Below, piece by piece: positions 1 to 12,200 of a stretch of DNA of 64,000 bases (within the stretch, counting starts at the first letter, position 1; every line of letters begins with the position of its first letter). Source of the stretch: Cucumis sativus (lineage: Eukaryota; Streptophyta; Magnoliopsida; Cucurbitales; Cucurbitaceae); NCBI RefSeq assembly GCF_000004075.3, contig NC_026661.2, forward strand, positions 310,001 through 374,000, written 5' to 3'. Under the pieces are notes generated by a model. It ran no database searches. It saw only the letters and a program-made list of their open reading frames with translations, and had not been told where the DNA came from. The position numbers and the translations under genes were made by a program.

Positions 1-101
1 TTTCCTCTACTTGTCCAAACGTTTTGGTTCTATTTAATCAAATTTTATCTGTCTGATTATAGTTGGGTTCTATGGAGGTTCTTTAGTTTGATAAGTGATA
101 A

Positions 102-117
102 CTAATGGATGAGCTGC
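102..117 (+). repeat. Left target-site duplication of the LINE
   Basis: CTAATGGATGAGCTGC here matches 5657-5672 at 15 of 16 positions (C/T at position 13). The pair brackets the LINE exactly. The length fits the 7-20 bp duplications left by target-primed reverse transcription. Confidence 0.8.
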
Positions 118-3100
118 ACAAAACCAGAGAATTTTCTTTTTGCAAACAAGAAGGAATCATCCTCATTGAAGGCAATCGATTTTGGACTGTCCATCACTTT
201 TAAACCAGACCATCATTTCAGCGAACCTTCAGGGGAGAGAGAGAGATTGTTTTAGAGGGAGTGAGAGATGGGTTTCCGTTCATCATCCTCCCCCATCCAC
301 CGTCTCCACTGTCCTTTGCCTCACGATACTTCCTCCCTTAATCAATGATGATGAAACCATGACAGCTTTCAACAAAAATCGAGAATAAATTCTTTACTTG
401 AGAGTTCGATAGAAACAACAAAGGGAGGGTGATCCGCTTAATTGAATCTCATTTGACAAGTCCTACGCACTTTTAGGAGAGGGAAGTATAATTGTTTGGT
501 TGAAGACTCTTTGGAGGAGGTCCTACAAGCCCTGAAGTCCCAAAAGGTCTTTTGAAAGACATTCTGTAATGATGGGTTCATATGGATTCAAAAAATGACA
601 AACAAGAGAGGGAGTTTTCTTGAGATATTGCAGGTGCTGAAATCGGGGAAAAAAGGAAACCTTGTCGTTCCTTCTAGTATTGACTTGAACAGATGGGAAC
701 ACTTCAAACGCCTACTGCTCAACTTTTTGAATGGTGAAGATGAAACTAGGGCCCCTTTTTCGAGAAGAGAAAAATTCAAAAGCCTACCCAAGAACCCAAC
801 TCGAAAAAACATCTTCAGTCTCTTCCTCTTTTGCGGCTTTCTCAATCTGAAAAGTTTCCAAGCTCGACACTTTGTCACCTCGATGAGGAGAGTAGAAACC
901 GGGGAAAAAAGGGTCAGAAAGATTTGTTGGGAGGACACTTTGATTGTCACCAAACGTGACTTCCATGTTGACTGGAGTAGAATTTTGGAAGCTCTCCAAG
1001 TGCAAACGCAATGCTCTTTTATCATCAATTCGTTTCATCCTGACAATGCTTTGCTCAAATGCCCTGATTAAACTTTGGCGAAACTTCTCACATTGAATAA
1101 AGGGTAGACGTATGGCCCTAAGATGGGATCCAAAAAACATGGAAGAATGTTGGTTATACCTTCATACGGAGGATGGATCAAATTGAGGAATTTTCCTATG
1201 CATTTATGGAATGAGGAGGCATTCAAGGTAGTTGGTGACATGTTTGGAGGATTTATTGATTACGCTAAGGAAAACTCGAGTTTCATTGAATGTCTGGAAG
1301 TGGCCATGAAAGTTAAAGAAAATTATTGTAGTTTTATCCCGACTGAATTCAAATTGATAGATGGCTCTAAAATTTACCTTGTGCAGGTCGCGACCTTATA
1401 GGATGCCAATCTTCTCATTGATAAAGTTGCCGGAATCCATGGCTTTTTCTCGTCAGAACAAGCTGAGGGATTCTTCAAAGGGCTGGGTTGCTAGGATCCA
1501 AACCCAATAGATATTTGGTGTGTGGAGAGATTGAATTCAAGGTTGACGGTCAATGTGACATAGGTCTCTGGCTCGATACAGGGTGGCAGAAAATTCTGAG
1601 AAGAACCATCTTTTTCTCCATGATGAATCAGACGTACATGGAGTTAGTTCAAATTTGGAGCTCAAACCGCTTCTATTGGGTTCACTTGTTGAAATGGGCC
1701 ACTCTGTTATTAGAAGGAAAGGTATCGTGATGAAAGACTACTGATCAAAGGCCTATCTTCTATGAGGCGCACCCTAGTGATATTATTAGAGAAAAGGCTT
1801 AACTCCTCATTTTAGACCCATTTTTTCATAAAGTCTCTAAGTAAAAAAAACTAAATTTGCTAAAAAGATGAGATTCGTCCATTTTTTAAGAAAAGCATGA
1901 TTTGCTCTACAAGTCAAAGTGACCGCTCTCTGGCATCGAATTCTACCTTGGTTCACCTCTCAATTGAAAACGATCCAAACTCTAATTTCTCTATTTCAAG
2001 CCTCGGTAGCCTCCTTTCTGAAAACAAATTTGCTCCCTTAGAAATCGGTGTCTCACTTCAAACCTCTAACTATTCCACCGAAGTTCAGTTCCTTTTTCAA
2101 GATGATGGTTCTAATGACAGAAACAAAGAAGGGGGCCACCAATTGATGGTTTTGGAGGAAAACAATGATCTTCCCCTACCTAATGATAAGGCAACTGAAA
2201 TTGAGAGTGCAACGAAATTGGAACAAGTGGCCACACTACTAAATCATTTTCCGTTGAGTAAGGAAGTGGTTTTGGCGTTTCTTGAGTACAACTTGTGCAT
2301 TCGGGTGGTGACTAGGAAAGGGAAGCTGCAGGGAAAGGGTGAGGCCTCCTTGAGTAGTAAGAAGCTTACTAGAGAAGTTAAAGCTTTGCTTGGTAATTGG
2401 GAAAGGTATGCTCAAGCAGCTAAAGTTAGTACTTTCCACAGCCTCGATGGTGATCCATATTAATCCTCTCTTGAAACGTAAGGAATCTTAATGCCCGCCC
2501 CAAAAGAGTAGTTGTGAAAGATTTTCTTGTGAAGTTCAATCTGGATGTTGTTCTTCTATAGGAGTCTAGGTTAGCATTGTTGACAGTAAATTGGTGAAGT
2601 CTGTTTGGAGTAGTCGTTATGTTGGGTGGGCTGCTTTAGAGGCCTATGACTCTTCAAGTGGTATTCTCCTAATGTGGAAAGAGGATTCAATCACTATGAT
2701 TGATTCTATATAAAGTCAATTCACTATCTCTATTCTTTGTAAAACTAATGTTGGTTTTTTTGGTTGGATCATAGGTGCGTATGGCCCCTCATCTTATAGG
2801 CTTATAGACTAGCTTTGGTGAGAACTTTTTGGGTTATATGGCCTTTGTAGTTAGAGTGCTGGGGGAGATTTCAATGTGGTGAGATGGATAAACAAGAAGA
2901 GCTCAAGTGATCGGTCTACCAGAAGTATGAATACATTTAATTGCTTGATTGAGGAGATGCATTTAGTTGGTATTCCCTTTCGAAATGGTCTGTTTTCTTG
3001 GTCCAGATCTGGGATCAGACCGGCTGCGTCGAAACTCGACAAAATTCTTCTTTCTAAACCTTGGGTTGATTGTTTAGAGAAGTTAGGGTAGATAAAGTTT

Positions 3101-5656
3101 TGCATACCACCTCTGATCAGTTTTCGACTCTCCTGAAATTGGGTTGCAGTCATGGGGTCATACTCCCTTCAGATTTGAAAATGTGTAGATAGACACATCA
3201 ACTTCCCCAAAATTATCGAGAATTGGTGGGACAGTATGATTGTTGATGGCTAGCCTATCTACTCCTTCATGGAGAAATTAAGAGGTCTAAAAGTTTTCTC
3301 GAAGGGCTGGAACAAAGAAACTTTTGGCAATATCTTCTTCGAAAAGCAAGCGTTACTTGATAAGATGAACTCTCTAGATACGCTTCAAGAGTCTGGTTCC
3401 TTCAATGAGGCTAATGATGCGAAAAGAGAAGAGTGTAGAGGGGCCTTACTTGATATTATTGTTAAGGAGCAAAGAATTTGGTTTTAGAAATGTAAAATCA
3501 CATGACTTTGTAAGGGGAGGAGAACTCAAGCTTCTTTCACAAATGGATATCGGCCCGTAAAAGTAAGAGTTTAATTTCGTCTTTGGTGAGCAATGAGGGG
3601 CAGGCTGTTGTCACGGAAAATGAGATGTAGATGAGATTCTTAGTTTCTTTTCAAATTTGTGTGGCACAAAGACCTCCTATCTGTTCATTTATGATGGTCT
3701 CAACTGGAGAGCCCTTAGCTTACAAGCTTCTAGCTTCTCTTGAGGCCCCTTTTAGTGAAAAAGAGAACAGAGAAGCTGTTTTTAAGATGGGATATCTTTA
3801 GCCCCCTGACCCATACTCGACCTTGAGAAAGCCTAACAAAGTGGATTGATCTTTTCTTGATATGGCTATGAAGCTTAGGGGCTTTGATAAGAGAAGGAGG
3901 AGATGGATTTGGGGATGCTTATCGACAACTAATTTCTCGATCATTGTCAACGATAGGCCTAGGGGAAAGATTTCTGCCAAAAGGGGCATTCGTTAGGGAG
4001 ATCAACTTGCCCTTTTTCTCTTTATGATTGTGGGAGATGCCCTTAGTTGCCTTATTCATTACTGTAACGAGAGGACCTTAAAAGTTTTCCATTTTGAGAA
4101 TCTACCTGGCGAGTTAACCACCTTAAGTACGCGAACGATACTCTTCTCTTTTCCTCGTGGGAGGTTGGAAATTTGGAGGCTTGGTGGAGGATGATTAATC
4201 TTTTTCTCTTGGGAGAGCTGCTTGTCCCTTAACGGTGCCGAAACGTCATTAAGAAAGAGGTTTCTTATGCTAATACCTTGGGTTGTATGGTGGATACTCC
4301 CCCATTTAATTACTTGGGTTTCTCTATTGGGAGGGACCAATTGTTATCTATTCTCCCTCTTGCAATCTCTGGTTGGTGTTATCAATAGAATGGAGAAGAT
4401 CGTTAGGAATTTTGTCTGGACGGGGGTTTACTAAATCGGCTGCCCACCTTATCAAGTGGGATTCTACCGCTCACCTGATTTGTTATGATGGCCTTGAGAT
4501 TGGTTCCTTTAGGCAAAAGAACAATGCTCTTTTGACCAAATGGCTGTGGAGATTTTGTATGGAAGACAATGCTTTATGAAGACGCTTGATTGTGGCCATA
4601 TACGGCTTAGAGGAGAATGATTGGTCTACTAAAGCTCCAAATAGGGGAAGGTCTTATAGATTATGGGCTGGCATTTTGAAACATAAGGAGACATTCTTTA
4701 ATTTCTCGACCTTTTTGTTGGGAAAGGGAACTAAAATCAGATTTTGGAAGGATAGTTTGTGTGAGGCTAAACCCCTGGCAGAAAAATTTCATGATTTGTT
4801 CTCCTTGTTGCTAAACAAGGATGCTTTTATTGCCGACTGCTGGTGTAATGTTAGCCGCTCTTGGAATCTAGGTCTTAGAAGAAATGTGTCAGATAATGAA
4901 TTTGACAACGTGGCCACTATTTTGGAAACTCTTCCTTCGTGGGGGGCCCCAACAAACGATCATGATAGTCTTGAATGGAATCCTAGTGCTACCGGTAATT
5001 TTACTACAAAGTCTACCTTTGTTAAATTAACCAAGAAATCCCTCGCCATTGTTGTACCTTTGGTTTGTTACATCTGGAAGACTAAAGTCCCGAAAAAGGT
5101 GAAGTTTTTCTTATGGTTGCTTGCCAATAGAAGTCTTAACACTCATGAGAAACTTCAAAAAAAAAAAATCCAGCACACCATGTTCAGTTTTTGGATGTGC
5201 TGCCTTTGTTTCAAAGAGGAGGAAAACTTGGACCACTTATTTCTGCCTTGTATCTTTACTAGAAAAGCGTGGAATACTTCGTTTAGAATCTTTAATTCGG
5301 AAACTTGTCTTCTTAATAAGGTTGATAGTTAGATGCTGGAAGGGCTCAATAGCAGAGGTTATTGTCCGAAGTGTAACATTCTGCGGAGTTGTGCTACTCG
5401 TTCCCTTTTATGGTGTATTTGGAAAGAGAGGAATAGTAGAATTTTTTAAGACAATTATAATTCTTTTGATTCTTTTTAGATTGTATTCCAAGTTTCTTCT
5501 TGGTGGAGTACGAATTACACCAAAAACTTTTGTGATTATAGTCTTTCTATGATTTTCAACAACAGGAAGACTCTTATTCTTTAGTCTTTGTTGGGGAGGG
5601 CCCTCTTCTCCCTTGTCCTTAGCTTGTTCCCTTTTGTTATTTAAATAGGAAGAAGT
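118..5656 (+). mobile_element. Degenerate, near full-length L1-type LINE in an RBM28 intron
   Basis: Broken reading frames on the + strand follow the order of a plant L1 LINE. A DUF4283-like ORF1 segment lies at about 1123-1401 (YGGWIKLRNFPMHLWNEEAF). A linker is open at 1897-2463. An endonuclease domain runs from about 2487 to 3110 (GGDFNVVRW, then FSWSRSG and SKLDKILLS). Reverse transcriptase remnants lie at about 3480-4440, and a zf-RVT domain at about 4970-5330 (WKTKVPKKVKFFLWLLANR, with CCLC). The C-terminal tail continues in a shifted frame to about 5582. The copy has many stops and frameshifts and cannot encode a working enzyme. It is flanked by CTAATGGATGAG[C/T]TGC at 102-117 and 5657-5672, read as the target-site duplication. 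It lies in the same orientation as the host gene, in the intron just before the exon at 6257. Confidence 0.88.
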
Positions 5657-5672
5657 CTAATGGATGAGTTGC
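5657..5672 (+). repeat. Right target-site duplication of the LINE
   Basis: CTAATGGATGAGTTGC matches 102-117 with one mismatch. It begins about 75 bases after the last recognisable LINE codon. No clear poly(A) tract precedes it, so the tail has probably decayed. Confidence 0.8.
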
Positions 5673-6256
5673 TATTACAGCTGTAAACATGCTTTCTTTT
5701 ACTTAGAAGCTAGAGATTCCACGGGTTTAGGGTTAATGCTTCTGTTTCCTCTGTATAATAGATATACTAGATGCTTATATATACCTCCTTTCTCTGGATG
5801 CTAAGATTTAGTTTTTCCTTGTTTTTGTTGTTCCATCTTCTATGCAATTGATGGTCCTTTTAGTTTTAACTGTGTTAATTGCTTGCTTGTCTATTAAAGC
5901 GAAGCACATTCAAAGCATCTATACTTTTATTAAAGCCACTTCTTTTCTTGTTTTATCTTGGAGTAAATTATCCCCTCCATTTTTTAATTATAGTTTATCT
6001 ACCCTCAATTCACACTAAAGGTGCTTTTGTTATTATTTACTGCTAGGATATTCTTTTATGATCTTCTTTTATGATCTTCTTTATATTGTCTATGAACAAT
6101 CCTCTGATAATCAACATTGCTTGACGTTAGCCACAAGCACACTAGTTTCTTATTCTTTTTTAAGCCTTCTTGTTAAATTGCTATGCTACTACCCACAGTT
6201 ATCCTATGAAGGCTTTTATTTGTTAACATTGCTGAATTCTTTGAATGTGATTGCAG

Positions 6257-9200
6257 TGCTGTAGCAGAAGATGCAAATCGAGCAATTCAGCTGAAAAATG
6301 GACTGTCTTTTGAAGGACGCAAAATTACTGTCAAACATGCTATGCATCGAGCTCCCCTTGAGCAGAGACGGTCAAAAGAAAATCAAGGTTGATGTGGTGC
6401 ATGAGATTTTGAAAGTTCTAAAATCCGCATGTTGCCAGATTGCTAGAATTTTATTTATTCTCATTTCTTTCTTGTTTTTCCAGTTTCAGTTGAATGAGGG
6501 GGTTTCTCGGATTTTGATTATACAATATTTTCCAATTATGTTTTAACGCAGTTGCTGGATCTACACTAGCAGCTAACGAGGAAGGAGATACTTCTAAAAT
6601 GGAAGAACATCCAACTACCAAGGATAAAGGAACTTCTAAAAGGGATGTACAACCAATCAATGAGGAACGAGATACTTCTAAAAGGGCAGAACAAACAATT
6701 TCAAATTCTGAGGGGAAAGGTTACTCATTTATCTAAGATCATACTACTTTTTTCCCAACATATTTTGCAAGCACGTTTTCTAAAGTTTTCTAACAATGTA
6801 ACAGAGAGACATTTGAGTGCTAGAAAATTAGCTCCACTTTCTAGTTATCTAGAGGATAAAGAGGGTCATTCAGGAAAGCAAAGGTAATCAATGTCTTTTT
6901 CATTCTTTCTCTATTTTGTTTCTTTTTCATGAATTTTAAATACAATCTCTGATATAATGGCTTGGATAATAAAGTAGTTGGGTTTTCTTGACCTCTTGTT
7001 TGGTTAATTGAAGGAATAGGCATTTCATTACCTTTCCTTCCACTTTTCTTTTCTTCTTGGTACGTCTGTGCTGTGCATGCTACCTTCCCTTGATTTTCCT
7101 TATTTTGGTTGTTAAGGATTGCACGGACTGTTGTCATTGGCGGTCTTCTTGATGGTGATATGGCTGAAGATGTTCACCGCCAAGTGAGAGATGTTGGTGG
7201 CGTATGCTCAATTGTCTATCCTCTTCCCAGAAAAGAAGTTGAACAACATGGTACATTAGAATCATGTCTTTTGTTTTTATGTGCATGGGTAGTAGTTATT
7301 TTTTATTATTAGTTTTTTGTCTATACATAAAAAGGGAAAAAAAAAGATTAGAATATAATTATTCGTGTTCCTGCTGTTTTTGCTCTAGAGCACTGTGGAT
7401 AGGGATAGGTTGTATTAATATCTGGTTTCTGTTGAAGTAGTCAATTGGATTTGGTTAAGTTATTGTTCTTGATGACATCAGGTTCATGTTAATGTGTCAC
7501 TACGATTAAAATTGAATTCATTATACCCTGAGCAGTGTTTGCCCAACTTCACAGTTGCCTGTTGTACTTGATAGATTGTCTCTGCAATATGTTTAGCAAA
7601 TTTGTTTTTAGACTGAAGTTCCAAATGCATTTTCCTCAATGATTGATTGATTATATTTATATTTTTTTCTCTAGACTCTCATAACTGAACTCAGAAGACC
7701 AGTTTTCTTCTCTTCTTATGCCAATGGATCGAGTGTGTATCTAGTGTTTCAAGTTCATTATGGTGGTGGATTTGTTATCTTTGATAGTTTGAAGTTAGTA
7801 AAAATGATTTCTCAGAAGGTCTTAATTAGTCTGTAAATTCATCATGATATTTCATTTATTAGTTTCAAATGAAATTTCAGGTATTTTACGAGATGGATGC
7901 AAAATGGATGTCTCTGCTGTACTTTTTGATAGTGTGAAGTCTGCACGTGCTGCTGTTGCTATATTACACCAGAAAGAGATGAAAGGAGGTGTTGTATGGG
8001 CTCGCCAACTGGGTGGGGAGGTGAATCATACATAAAACTTTACTGTGAACATCTTTTTATCTTTGTCAAGTATTTACATCTTCTTAAATGGGTTACACTA
8101 ACTCTGTGCCCTTGAAATAATACAAGACCATGGTCAAACCTTTTAGCTGTGTACTCTCCTGTCTTCATTTTATTTTTAGTTTTTTTTTAAATCATACTTC
8201 ATTTGCATTTGTTTTCCTCGTATGAATATTTTGTTGAACATTTGTAGATCTTGTCATTGCAAAGGTGAATTCCTCAAGTACCTTTTGTTCTCCTCGATAT
8301 ATTATAGGACCAGTACAAATAGCTCAAATAATATCTATCCATAATATGGTATCTGTTAGCAAATCTATCATCGAATGTTTGGTGAGACCTGGTGGAAATT
8401 GAAGATAATGGAGTACTCCAAAATTTTTAAGAAAAGAGAGCATTAGATGAATCAATTTTGAGCATTTGTTTTTGTCAGTTCCTTGATAGCTTCTATATAG
8501 GGTCACCTTGGTAAGAGGGAAGGATATCACGTTTGAATTTGATCTTACATCATTTCTGTCAATAAAAAGTATATGAAGATTTTGATTTTTGGGGCGTTTT
8601 TGGAATGAGCTTTTAAGTATTGGAAGAAGCAACCTCCTGTGTGGCTTTAAGATTGTGGAAGACAGATTTGCAGTAGAAAACACTGGAAGATCCAAGTTCC
8701 CTCTTTTGTTGTCTCACTCATATGAACTTGGTCCAGAGGCCTATTATAAGCATCATCTCTACCCATCCCCATCACATTCCATTAAATTTCTTCTGAAACC
8801 AATAGACTTCAGTTCTTCCTAGTACTTAAGCAGTTAAAAATATGTTTATCCTTACTTCCAGTTAAAGCTTGAGCCTTGGAATATGGCATCCAATAATGAT
8901 GGCCTATTCTCCACTAAATGTCCTATGGAAATCTGATTGAGGTATCATCTTCCACAATAGAAGTCAGTTTCGTTAGATTCTGGCGCAATTTGCATTGATG
9001 CTCTTTTACAGCTAAATTGTTAGATATCTTAGATAGGAGTGTTTCTTAGAGTTTTGTCAATCTTCTTATTTTTGAGTTATTAGCAAATCTCATTCTTTGA
9101 TGTAAGAAATTCTATTCTGAATGATTTTTTCAAAAGGGTTGGCCGTGGCTAAGGAGGATTTGGTAGCTTTTGAGGAAAAATTTAAAACTAAAATTGATAA

Positions 9201-12200
9201 TGGCATGGATTGGTCCTTTCCAAGGGTCGTAGACTTACTCTTGCTCTATTGGTTCTTCAAAGTTTACCTTGTTACTTTTTCTCCTTATTGAAGGCTCCAA
9301 AGGGATTTATTTCTCAAGTGGAAAAGCTAATTCAGGACTTTGTTTGGGGTGGTGGTATTGGTAAACCAGACTCCCATCTTGTAAGCTGGAAGTAGACCTC
9401 TCTCCCCACGATTTACTAGGGGTTGGGAATCGGCTCTCTTAATCAGAAGAATTCTGCTCTCTTGTTGGCTTTGGAGGTTTTGTCACGAAGAAAACACCTT
9501 GTGGTGAGGAAAGTGATTAGAGCTATCTGCGTGGAGGAGCATGGGTGGAGTTCTGTAAAGCCAAAAGACAAAGGCTGCTTCAGATTTTGGAATGGCATTT
9601 TAAAACAAAAGGAACAATTTGATACCTTTGTTGATTTTGTGGTGGGTGATGGGTTTTGGGAGGATAGATGGTGTGCTGCCCAACCTCTTCCTTCCTTGTA
9701 CCATGACATCTACCCTATTTCCTCAAAAAAGAATGTTGTGGTGGCAGATTGATTTAAGTCAAGCTTGGGATCTTGGGTTGAGAAGGAGATTGTTTGATAG
9801 AGAAATTGGCAATTGTATTACTCTTTTTCAGATGCTAACTGATTGGGTGGTGAATAGAGCGAAGGACAACTTATATGGAGGTTGGAATCTTTGGGCCAGT
9901 TTTCTACCAAATCTACTTCCCTCAAGTTGACCAATAGGGCTACTAAAGTTAATCTACCTTTGGTTAATCTTATGTGGAAACCAAAAATTCCTAGAAAACG
10001 AAGTTTTTACTTTGGTCCTTCGCCTATGGAAGTCTCAAACACCCAGGAAAAGCTCAAAGGAAGTTTCCTAATTGGAATCTTTCCCCTTCCATGTGCCTGC
10101 TTTGCCAGAAGGAGGTTGAGACTTTAAATTACCTTTTTTACACTGTGAGTTTGCATCCAAAGGGCGAAATAGGAACTTTGAGGCTTTTGGGTGGATGGGT
10201 GTCTCCAGTTGCGAATTGATGTCTGGATGATGGAGGGTTTGTATGGGGGTGGCTTTAGTGGAAAAGGAAATATTTTATGGAGTTGTGCAACCCACGCTCT
10301 CTTATGACATCTTTGGAATGAAAGAAATATTAGGATGGTCGACAATAAGTTTAGTTCTTTTGATTCTTTTTGGGCTCTTGTGCATCATATGGCCTCTTGG
10401 TGTTGTACAAACTACAGTAAGTTATTCTTGTTGATTTCTATAAATATATATATCTTTGTCTGTTTTTTAAAAAATAGAAGGGTTTCTTATGTGCCTAAAA
10501 TCCTTATGCATCAATACCTAATTTTTTGAATCTTAGGTTTAGATGGCTTGCCAAGTATATGGCGTTTGTTTGCCATAGCTAAGGACTTCTATAATTATCT
10601 TGTATGGTCCAGTCTATTTAGTTAGGGTCTTTATATTATTGAAGTGTCAAATGTTATGCTCCAATCACTCATAATCTGATCTCATAGTTGCTTATTTATT
10701 TTTATTTTTCAGTTGCCTTGGATGGTCTAAAATTTTCTGTATTTGTTTTCTTTGCAGGGGTCCAAAACTCAGAAATGGAAAGTTATTGTTAGAAATCTTC
10801 CATTTAAGGTTACATGTTACACAATAAGCAATTGTCATACTTTCTTATGACAACAGGTTGACTAAGCAAGCTTTTTACACATTGATGCAGGCCAAGGAGA
10901 AAGAAATAAAGAATACCTTTTCATCTGCGGGATTTGTGTGGGATGTGATGATGCCACAAAATTCAGACACTGGGTAATGGTTTGAATACTTCTCCCCACC
11001 CACCCACCCTCCTGCCTGCAGGCCTTGTAACAGCCACGTGGATTTCTTTTGCAGATTATCAAAGGGGTTTGCGTTTGTCAAATTTACATGCAAGCAGGAT
11101 GCTGAGAGTGTATGATTTTTTATGTTTTGAGTTGCCTCATTTATAGAGCTTTGAAATTGAAGTGCCGTCAAGTCAATTGTACACTTTTTCCTTTTTTTTA
11201 GGCTATTCAAAAGTTCAATGGTAAAAAATTTGGTCAAAGGACGATAGCTGTGGACTGGGCTGTTCCAAAGAAGATATATAGTTCTGGTGGTGGTGCTACT
11301 GCTCCAGTTGATTCAGATGACGGTTAGTCAATGTATATTTAACTTTATGGTCACTTTACATGTTCGGTTGAACCACCTTATCTTTGGTGTCTATACCTAC
11401 TTAAATATTTGTCATTCACTGCTCTCTGGTTCAAATTATCTGGTTACATATATTTCTTTGATATTCGAAATGGTAAATAGAAAATGAAGATTATGAAGAT
11501 TCCGTTACGAAATGCATAGTGGCTGTATATAAGTTTGTCTTCTTCTCTCTTATTTGTAGGAGGAATTTATAATACTGAAAATATTTTGGTATGGGTAGGA
11601 GTCTTCAGTTGCTTTTTAGTCTTCTTAACACTGTTCTCACTGTTTGAGTTCTTATGGTCTTGTAGTGCTAGTTGTCATCTGTAACTCATGAACTTTTCTA
11701 CATAGAGAAAAGGATTCCATCTCTCTTATTCTTAGTTATATTATGTGCTGAATTAGTTCAGTGGGAAGAGTTCCTTTTATTACCTGTGCAATAGAATAAT
11801 GCCTCTACCCTTTATAAAACACACAACCTTGATTTCAGAGGATCAGACTGAAAGAGACAGAGAAGGTAGCATTAGTGGTAGTGATTCCAGAGATGAAAAT
11901 ACTGGTCATAACGAATCTGAAAGTTCTTCAGAGGATTCGGAGAAAGAGGATATTTCCTCGGAGGTTGATTTTGAAGGAGAAACAGAAATTGCAAGAAAAG
12001 TTCTTGAAACTCTAATTTCATCTTCGGCTAAAGAGGCTCTTCCTTCTCTCACTGATGGTAACCCACCATCTAAAGTGAACAAGGAGCCAGATTTTGATTC
12101 ATCCAAGAAATCATCCGATATGTCTGATAAAGTATCAAATGAACCTGGAAAGTTAAGTGAAAGCAAGACATCTATTCTTAAGCAAACAGATGAAGAAGAT

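Noticed and set aside
8324..8822. Overlapping frames on both strands in an RBM28 intron
   Set aside because: Neither product resembles a known domain; likely decayed retroelement DNA, but not supportable as a feature.
11540..11595. Possible extra RBM28 exon in the 11323-11838 intron
   Set aside because: Although TTTGTAG precedes it, joining 11322 directly to 11839 keeps the frame and gives a natural DSDDEDQTE junction; the candidate has stops in the needed phase.
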